Of a stretch of DNA of 57,382 nt, positions 51,992 through 57,382 are shown piece after piece. The first letter of the stretch is position 1. Each line of letters begins with the position of its first letter. The notes under the pieces are model-generated. The model ran no database searches and was not told where the DNA came from. It was given only the letters and a program-made list of their open reading frames with translations. The DNA is from Nocardioides sediminis (GTDB lineage: Bacteria; Actinomycetota; Actinomycetes; Propionibacteriales; Nocardioidaceae): NCBI RefSeq assembly GCF_003047295.1, contig NZ_PZYZ01000013.1, positions 1 through 57,382 of the forward strand, written 5' to 3'. Both the position numbers and the translations under genes were made by a program.

Positions 51992-52809
51992 GCGCCGGTC
52001 CGTCGACCTCCCTCGAGCGCGGCAGCATCGCCGCCATCACCGGCGCTGCGAGCGGGATCGGACGTGCGCTCGCGCTCGACCTCGCCGGACGGGGCGTCGA
52101 TGTGGCGCTGCTCGACCTCGCTGGCTCAGCGCTGGCCGAGACCGCGGACCTCGTCTCGGCAATGGACGTACGCGCCCTACCGCTCGAGGTCGACGTCCGA
52201 AGCCAGGAGTCAGTCTCAGCCGCGGCCACGCGCGTGGCCGAGGACCTCGGCGACGTCGACCTGCTCTGCAACAACGCCGGGGTGCTCGGCCCCTTCCGTC
52301 CGGTCTGGGAGCAGAGCGCGTCGGACTGGCGCTGGGTCCACGAGGTGAACCTCCTCGGGGTCGTCCACGGCATCGTGGCGTTCGTGCCGGCCATGATCGC
52401 GCGCGGCTCAGGGCACGTGCTCAACACTGCCTCGATCAACTCACTGGTGCCACTGGAGGTGGGGGGCAACGGGCCCTACGCCGCGAGCAAGGCCGGCGCG
52501 CTCGCGGTCTCCGAGGTGCTGCGCACCGATCTGGGCCGGGCGGCTCCAGCCATCGGGGTCACGGTGGCCCTCCCAGGCCCGGTCCTGACCAACATCCGCC
52601 AGTCCGAGCGCTGGCGCCCCGACGAGCTCCCGGCGGTCGGTCCCAGCGAGGTGCTCCCGACGGTCGAGTTCGGCTACGAACGGATCACCCCCGAGACGGC
52701 CGCCGAGCGGATCCTCGCCGCCGTCGAGCGCGGCGACCGCTACGTCCTGCCCAACCACGGCAGCGAGGTCGACGTGCGGGCGGCGTTCGCCCACATCCTC
52801 GGCGACTGA
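51988..52809 (+). CDS. SDR-family oxidoreductase
   Basis: A 273-residue SDR: AAITGAASGIGRALALDLAG, NNAGVLGPFRPV, active site PYAASKAGALAVSE, and a C-terminal extension carrying ERITPETAAERILAAVERG, typical of larger classical SDRs. GTG start overlapping DUF4387. Role: probably oxidation of a hydroxyl on the pathway intermediate. Confidence 0.85.
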   Translation: MSAGPSTSLERGSIAAITGAASGIGRALALDLAGRGVDVALLDLAGSALAETADLVSAMDVRALPLEVDVRSQESVSAAATRVAEDLGDVDLLCNNAGVLGPFRPVWEQSASDWRWVHEVNLLGVVHGIVAFVPAMIARGSGHVLNTASINSLVPLEVGGNGPYAASKAGALAVSEVLRTDLGRAAPAIGVTVALPGPVLTNIRQSERWRPDELPAVGPSEVLPTVEFGYERITPETAAERILAAVERGDRYVLPNHGSEVDVRAAFAHILGD

Positions 52810-52859
52810 GCCGAGTCCGCAACCGCGCCGTGACCACCCCGAAGGAGATGAACCCGAAT

Positions 52860-53594
52860 ATGCTGGAGAACCAGGTCGTCCTGATCACTGGCGCCGCGCG
52901 CGGGATGGGCGAGGCGGTGGCGACCAGGTGTCGCGAACGCGGCGCCCACCTCGTGCTCGTCGATCGTGACCCGCAGGTCAAGGAGCTTGCGGCACTCCTG
53001 GACGCGACCGCCGTGATCGGCGACGTCACCGACAGCACCCTGGCGCACACGACCGTCGAGGAAGCCGTCCGGTCGCACGGGCTGGTCACCGGTCTCGTCA
53101 ACGTCGCAGGCATCCACGCGCACGGCGGCGTCGCCGACGTGACCGACGAGGACTGGGATCGTGTCCTGGCCGTCAACCTCACCGGCCCGATGGTCTGGAT
53201 GCGCGCGGCTGTCCCCGCGATCGTGGCGGCCGGCGGCGGGTCGGTGGTCAACTTCGGGTCGATCGCAGGATCGCACGGCCGACCCGACTGCGCCGCGTAC
53301 GTCGCGTCGAAGTCGGGACTGCTCGGCCTGACCCGCAGCGTGGCGCGCGACTACGGCCACGCGCACGTCCGCGTCAACACGCTGTCGCCCGGCACCATCG
53401 ACACGCCGATGTTCCGCGAGCACGAGGCGAAAGGCGGGTCCAACCGCAACGACCACCTGCCGCGGATCCCGCTCGGGCGCCTCGGCACGACCGACGACGT
53501 CGCCAACGTGACCGCGTTCCTGCTGTCCGACGAATCCGCCTACGTGAGTGGCCTCGACGTGGTCGTCGATGGCGGCCGCGTGTCCTGGACCTGA
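52860..53594 (+). CDS. SDR-family oxidoreductase
   Basis: A 244-residue SDR: VVLITGAARGMGEAVATRC, ATAVIGDVTD, active site YVASKSGLLGLTRS and YVSGLDVVVDGGRV. I chose ATG at 52860; ATG at 52848 is too near the AAGGAG, and a GTG at 52830 would add ten residues. It follows another SDR by 50 bases. Confidence 0.84.
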   Translation: MLENQVVLITGAARGMGEAVATRCRERGAHLVLVDRDPQVKELAALLDATAVIGDVTDSTLAHTTVEEAVRSHGLVTGLVNVAGIHAHGGVADVTDEDWDRVLAVNLTGPMVWMRAAVPAIVAAGGGSVVNFGSIAGSHGRPDCAAYVASKSGLLGLTRSVARDYGHAHVRVNTLSPGTIDTPMFREHEAKGGSNRNDHLPRIPLGRLGTTDDVANVTAFLLSDESAYVSGLDVVVDGGRVSWT

Positions 53595-53622
53595 CCCCCG
53601 CCGCATCACCGAGAGGACGACC

Positions 53623-54183
53623 ATGAACGACGACGACCTGACCCGACGGATCCGACGGCTCGAGGACCGAGTCGCGATCAACGAGCTGCTGGTGCGGTAC
53701 TCCATCGCGTGCGACGTACGCGACTTCGAGGCGCTCGGCGACTGCTTCTCGGACGACGGCAGCTTCGAGGCGGTGGCAGGGAAAGTGGAGGGGCGCGAAG
53801 CGCTCGTGGACTACTACCGTGGCCGCTTCAAGCTCTACGGCCCGACCGTGCACATCCCCGAGGCCAACACCATCGACTTCGACGACGAGGACGACGACCG
53901 CGCGACGGGCACCGTCATCGCGCGATCGGAGATCATGATGGACGGCGCCTTCCTCGTCAGCGCCCACTACTACCGCGACGAGTACGCGAGGTGCGCGGAC
54001 GGTGCGTGGCGGCTGCGCACCCGCGACAACGAGTTCATCTACGGGATGCCGCTCTCCGAGCTCCCGACCCACCCGTGGCGCGAGCCCCGTCGACGGTGGC
54101 CAGGGGTCGATCCGGTCGCTGCCGACGTACCGGAGGGCACCCAGACCTGGCAGGCCTTCGAAGCCGAGATCGACCGGCGCTGA
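53623..54183 (+). CDS. SnoaL-like / NTF2-fold protein
   Basis: A 186-residue NTF2-like protein. It begins RRIRRLEDRVAINELLVRYS, the usual first helix of the family, and has DVRDFEALGDCFSDDGSFE. Such proteins include cyclases, isomerases, dehydratases and ketosteroid-isomerase-like enzymes; a steroid- or terpenoid-type isomerisation/hydration is possible but not shown. RBS GAGAGGAC precedes the ATG at 53623. Confidence 0.78.
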   Translation: MNDDDLTRRIRRLEDRVAINELLVRYSIACDVRDFEALGDCFSDDGSFEAVAGKVEGREALVDYYRGRFKLYGPTVHIPEANTIDFDDEDDDRATGTVIARSEIMMDGAFLVSAHYYRDEYARCADGAWRLRTRDNEFIYGMPLSELPTHPWREPRRRWPGVDPVAADVPEGTQTWQAFEAEIDRR

Positions 54184-54194
54184 GCCGATCCGAA

Positions 54195-54238
54195 GACGAT
54201 GGCGGGGCCGGTGGACGTCCACCGGCCCCGCCGTCGTC
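54195..54238. terminator. Bidirectional terminator with 32-bp perfect palindrome
   Basis: Positions 54201-54232 form a perfect 32-base palindrome, extended to 44 bases with a single G-T pair. It lies between the convergent SnoaL-like gene and the mycofactocin-type SDR, ending both transcripts. With no loop bases, the RNA hairpin must open a few central pairs. Confidence 0.85.
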
Positions 54239-54244
54239 GACGGA

Positions 54245-55069
54245 TCAGAGGAGCAGCTGCCCGGAGTCGACGGCCAGAGCGGTGCCGGTCACGAAGCGCG
54301 CATCCTCGGAGAGCAGGAACGCCACGGCGTTCGTGATGTCCTCCGGCTCGACGAGCCCTTGCTGCATGGCGTTCGCCATCCACCCCGGAGGCGCGTCTGC
54401 GATCACACCTGCGAAGAAGTCGTTGACCACCATCTTGGTGTTCACGCCCATGGGCATCACGGTGTTGACACGGATGCGGTGCTGCCCCAAGGCCATGGCG
54501 AAGTTGCGCATGATGGCGAGCACGCCGTGCTTGGCAGCGCCGTACCCGACCTGACCGGGCGAGAGCATGTCCACCTTGTAGGCGACGCCGCGCATGCTGG
54601 ACGTCGAGCCGGTGATGACGATCGACCCGCCCTCGCCGCGCTGGATCATCCCGGGGATGACGGCCTTGAGCGTGTAGAAGACCCCGCTGAGCATGGTGTC
54701 GACCGAGTCGTGCCACGCCGCGATCTCCTGGGCGGGCGGGCCGGTGGTCGCCATGATCCCCGCGTTCGCGCAGACCAGGTCGATCCGCCCGAACCGTTCC
54801 TCGACCGCCGCGACCGCCGCGTCGACCTCGTCCTTGTTCCGCACGTCGCCCTGGATCCCGATGAACTCCTGGCCGAGGTCGCGAACCAGCTTCTCGGTCT
54901 CGACAAGATCCTCCGGCGTCGCCATCGAGTGCTGGACCGAGGGGATCTGTCGGCAGATGTCGAGCACGGCCACGTCGGCGCCCTCTGCGGCGAGCGCCAG
55001 AGCATGCGACCGACCCTGACCTCGCGCACCTCCGGTGATGAACGCCGTCTTGCCTTCAAAGCGACCCAT
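54245..55069 (-). CDS. Mycofactocin-coupled-type SDR
   Basis: A 274-residue SDR of the mycofactocin-associated, carveol-dehydrogenase-like branch. It has AFITGGARGQGRSHALALAA, the insertion DICRQIPSVQHSMATPEDL, active site GYGAAKHGVLAIM and FVTGTALAVDSGQ. Members bind NAD(H) tightly and pass electrons to mycofactocin, so free NAD is not the final acceptor. ATG at 55069 with AGAGAG upstream. No mycofactocin biosynthesis gene is in the window, so it would rely on a cluster elsewhere. Confidence 0.82.
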   Translation of the reverse strand: MGRFEGKTAFITGGARGQGRSHALALAAEGADVAVLDICRQIPSVQHSMATPEDLVETEKLVRDLGQEFIGIQGDVRNKDEVDAAVAAVEERFGRIDLVCANAGIMATTGPPAQEIAAWHDSVDTMLSGVFYTLKAVIPGMIQRGEGGSIVITGSTSSMRGVAYKVDMLSPGQVGYGAAKHGVLAIMRNFAMALGQHRIRVNTVMPMGVNTKMVVNDFFAGVIADAPPGWMANAMQQGLVEPEDITNAVAFLLSEDARFVTGTALAVDSGQLLL

Positions 55070-55080
55070 GGCTGCCACGT

Positions 55081-55100
55081 CTCTCTATGCGTATGGTTAG
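55081..55100. promoter_or_regulatory. AT-rich conserved promoter element
   Basis: CTATGCGTATGGTT at 55085-55098 is part of a 20-mer matching 16/20 with 41679-41698. It lies in the divergent gap between the mycofactocin-type SDR and the flavoprotein, so one factor may control both. Confidence 0.4.
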
Positions 55101-55167
55101 CACCAATGTAACCGTCGTCGCACCGCCTGCCAACACAGGGTGCGAGCGAGAACGAAGAGGTTCCACC

Positions 55168-56871
55168 GTGCGAGTCCCCGAACGCCGCCACGCACTGACA
55201 CGCAAACCCAGCACGCCCGTCGCTCATGACTACGACATCATCGCTGTCGGGGCCGGGACCGGGGGGCTCGTCGCTGCCATCACCGCAGCCCACACGGGAC
55301 GACGGGCCTTGGTCATCGAGAAGACTTCGCTGCTCGGCGGAGTGACGGCCTACTCCCAGGGACAGATGTGGGCCGCCGCCAGTGACCAGGCGATCGGCGC
55401 GGGAGTGACGGACTCGCCCGCTGCTGGATACCGCTACCTGCGCAGGCTCGGTCTCGGACACGGAGACGCTGACGTGACCGCCGCCTTCTGCCAGCTGGCT
55501 CCCGAGGTGCTCCGATTCCTCACCGACGAAGCAGGCGTCCCGTGGCGGCTCGTCGACCTGGCTGACTACTACTTCCCGGTCTTCGACGATGCGCTGGAGA
55601 CCGGCCGCTACCTCGAGGTTGCCCCCTACATCGGCGCCGATCTCGGCCCGTGGCGGTCCTTGCTCAGGGTCTCCCCACACGTTCCCTACCGACTCACCCA
55701 TGACGTCCTCTACGACCTTCCCTGCGGTGCTCGTTCACACACCTGGGACGCGCGCGTGACCGCGGAACGAGAGGCCGGCGACGAGCTCGCGATGGGAACC
55801 GGGCTGGCGGCGCACCTACTGCACGCTGCCGTCGAGCTGGGGGTCGACATCATCACGGACACGACCGTTCACTCGCTGGTGGCGCACGAGAACCGGGTGA
55901 CCGGCGTAGAGCTTGAGACGGACGGCGGGCGACGCCCGGTTGCTGCGCGCGACGGGGTGGTGCTGGCCACTGGTGGCTACGACTGGCACCCAGAGCTCGC
56001 CCGCGAGTTCGAGGTCAACCTCGGCATGACCTCCGCCGCACCGCCGTCCATCGTCGGCGACCACCTGCGGCTGGCTGGTGCGGTCGGCGGTCGCCTGTCC
56101 CACCATCCGAAGGCGATCCGCCTGGGTGTCCGTGTTCCGGGGGACGACGACGGCAGACCGCTCAACCGGGTGCTCGGAGCCATGGCCATGCCGCACGCGC
56201 TCCTCGTGAACCGGGACGGCCGCCGGTTCGGCGACGAATCGTTCTACCCGTCGATCGGACACGCGATCAAGGAGATCGACGGACGCACGCAGACCACGCC
56301 CAACTGGCCCTGCTGGATGGTCTTCGACCAGCAGTTCCGTGATCGCTACCAGCTCGGACCAGTCCGCCCGGGGGAGGAGTTCCCGGTCGAGTGGGGCGTC
56401 GTCTCGGCTTCCGACCTCGATGAGCTGGCAGCCACGACTGGCATCGACGCAGCCGGGCTGGCAACACAGGTCGAGCGATTCAACACATTCTGCGACACCG
56501 GACACGACGCGGACTTCGGCCGGGGAAGCAGGCCATGGGCCCAACGCAACTACGGCGACCCCGAGATGAGCGGCAATCCCTGTCTCGGCACGGTCGCACA
56601 ACCGCCGTTCTACGCACTCCGCCCCGGCCTCGTCGGGACCGGCATCCCGACGCTCGGACTCGCGACGGACCGCCACGGAAGCGTGCTCGACCATCGCGGC
56701 CTGCCGATCGCGGGGCTGTACGCCGTGGGCAACTCCTCGACGCTTCATGAGGTGGGAGCCGGATACCAGAGTGGCGTCGCCAACACACGTGCGGCGGTGT
56801 TCGCCTATGCCGCAGTGCGACACGCGTCCGGCGACGCGACACAGCTGCGCGAGCTCGAGGAGATCCAATGA
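55168..56871 (+). CDS. KstD-like FAD-dependent oxidoreductase
   Basis: A 567-residue FAD-binding-2 flavoprotein: YDIIAVGAGTGGLVAAITAA, LLGGVTAYSQGQMWAAASD and PIAGLYAVGNSSTLHEVGAG. It shares architecture with the flavoprotein at 28357 but is divergent around the active-site Tyr region (PFYAL). I chose GTG at 55168, which has AAGAGG seven bases upstream; the open frame to 55087 lacks family similarity. A ring or enone dehydrogenation/reduction is likely. Its stop overlaps the korA start (ATGA). Confidence 0.82.
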   Translation: MRVPERRHALTRKPSTPVAHDYDIIAVGAGTGGLVAAITAAHTGRRALVIEKTSLLGGVTAYSQGQMWAAASDQAIGAGVTDSPAAGYRYLRRLGLGHGDADVTAAFCQLAPEVLRFLTDEAGVPWRLVDLADYYFPVFDDALETGRYLEVAPYIGADLGPWRSLLRVSPHVPYRLTHDVLYDLPCGARSHTWDARVTAEREAGDELAMGTGLAAHLLHAAVELGVDIITDTTVHSLVAHENRVTGVELETDGGRRPVAARDGVVLATGGYDWHPELAREFEVNLGMTSAAPPSIVGDHLRLAGAVGGRLSHHPKAIRLGVRVPGDDDGRPLNRVLGAMAMPHALLVNRDGRRFGDESFYPSIGHAIKEIDGRTQTTPNWPCWMVFDQQFRDRYQLGPVRPGEEFPVEWGVVSASDLDELAATTGIDAAGLATQVERFNTFCDTGHDADFGRGSRPWAQRNYGDPEMSGNPCLGTVAQPPFYALRPGLVGTGIPTLGLATDRHGSVLDHRGLPIAGLYAVGNSSTLHEVGAGYQSGVANTRAAVFAYAAVRHASGDATQLRELEEIQ

Positions 56872-57382
56872 CCGGCGTTGCGTTCGACAAGCCTGTGAAG
56901 CAGCTGGATCGCGTGATCATCCGGTTCGCCGGCGACTCCGGCGACGGCATGCAGCTCACCGGTGACCGGTTCACCCAGGAGTCGGCCGTCTTCGGCAACG
57001 ACCTGGTGACGCTGCCCAACTTCCCCGCCGAGATCCGCGCCCCTCAGGGCACCCTGCCCGGCGTGTCGTCGTTCCAGGTCCACTTCGCCGACCACGACAT
57101 CCTCACCGCCGGCGACGCCCCCGACGTGCTGGTGGCGATGAACCCCGCCGCGCTGCGCGCCAACCTCGGCGACCTCCCGGTCGGCGCCACGATCATCGTC
57201 GACACCCACGACTTCACCGCCCGCAACCTCGCCAAGGCGGGGTACGACGCCAACCCGCTCGACGGCGACGACCTCGCCGAGTACGCCGTGCACCCCGTCG
57301 ACCTGACCGGCATGACGGTCGCGGCGGTCAAGGAGTTCGGCCTGTCCCGCAAGGACGCCGCCCGCGCCAAGAACATGTTCGC
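56868..57382 (+). CDS. korA: 2-oxoacid:ferredoxin oxidoreductase alpha subunit (KorA), N-terminal part
   Basis: The first ~171 residues lie in the window. VIIRFAGDSGDGMQLTGDRF and LPNFPAEIRAPQGTLPGVSS are typical of the gamma-like domain that begins fused KorA proteins of actinobacteria, which decarboxylate 2-oxoglutarate and reduce ferredoxin. It is a central-metabolism gene. The ATG overlaps the flavoprotein stop, so it may share transcription with the catabolic gene. The gene continues beyond the window. Confidence 0.9.
   Translation, partial: MTGVAFDKPVKQLDRVIIRFAGDSGDGMQLTGDRFTQESAVFGNDLVTLPNFPAEIRAPQGTLPGVSSFQVHFADHDILTAGDAPDVLVAMNPAALRANLGDLPVGATIIVDTHDFTARNLAKAGYDANPLDGDDLAEYAVHPVDLTGMTVAAVKEFGLSRKDAARAKNMF

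Noticed and set aside
1..57382. A canonical cholesterol/steroid degradation cluster
   Set aside because: KstD-like, SCPx-thiolase, DUF35 and paired acyl-CoA dehydrogenase genes are present, but no KshAB, HsaABCD, Mce4-type importer genes or KstR-type operators were seen.
1..57382. CRISPR arrays, IS elements, integrases, tRNA or rRNA
   Set aside because: No repeat-spacer pattern, transposase-like protein or recognisable structural RNA was found on either strand.

Overview
The window is high-GC DNA with densely packed genes, many ATGA/GTGA stop-start overlaps, GTG starts and AT-rich promoter islands. A gene for F420 synthesis (fbiC), an NADPH:F420 reductase gene, luciferase-like oxidoreductases, a mycofactocin-type SDR and a KorA-type 2-oxoacid oxidoreductase together point to an aerobic actinobacterium. 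A Nocardioides-like or related genus is plausible but not proven. No rRNA, tRNA, CRISPR, transposase or integrase was seen.

Almost everything between fbiC/npdG (1-981) and korA (56868-end) is one roughly 55-kb catabolic island. It holds 8 SDRs, 4 acyl-CoA dehydrogenases, 4 enoyl-CoA hydratase-type genes plus a FAS1-like/MaoC hydratase pair, 3 thiolases plus a thiolase-fold/DUF35 fusion, 2 CoA-activating enzymes, 2 cytochromes P450 with a ferredoxin and a ferredoxin reductase, 2 luciferase-like oxidoreductases, 2 KstD-like flavoproteins, 2 FadR-type GntR regulators, 2 ABC importers and one MFS carrier.

Layout. 7164-1101 (-): acyl-CoA dehydrogenase, amidohydrolase, ADP-forming acyl-CoA synthetase, hydratase, thiolase. 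7327-10102 (+): thiolase, HSD10-like SDR, hydratase. 13138-10120 (-): luciferase-like enzyme, acyl-CoA dehydrogenase, GntR. 13213-16138 (+): paired acyl-CoA dehydrogenases and a hydratase. 18497-16175 (-): SDR and aldehyde dehydrogenase. 18664-25700 (+): luciferase-like enzyme, KAS III/HMG-CoA-synthase-like-DUF35 fusion, SCPx thiolase, SDR, ferredoxin reductase, MFS. 35099-25730 (-): SDR, P450, ferredoxin, then a second promoter and SBP, ATPase, permease, KstD-like flavoprotein, TrxR-like protein, UGSC-family protein. 35190-38465 (+): TIM-barrel protein, split hydratase, AhpD-like protein, thioredoxin reductase. 41669-38396 (-): split AtuA pair, hydratase, GntR. 47153-41769 (-): Liv-type importer and SDR. 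47467-54183 (+): P450, CoA ligase, AtuA-like, DUF4387, two SDRs, SnoaL-like protein. 55069-54245 (-): mycofactocin-type SDR. 55168-end (+): KstD-like flavoprotein and korA.

Inferred working model: a hydrophobic, probably cyclic or terpenoid/steroid-like compound is imported, oxidised by P450s, flavin/F420 enzymes and dehydrogenases, activated to CoA thioesters, and shortened by beta-oxidation and thiolytic or retro-aldol steps. The substrate cannot be read from sequence. No biotin-dependent geranyl-CoA carboxylase is present, so this is not the classical citronellol (Atu) pathway. The least understood parts are the UGSC/TrxR-like/ABC operon, the DUF35 fusion that appears to lack its catalytic Cys and His, and the two separate AtuA-type modules.
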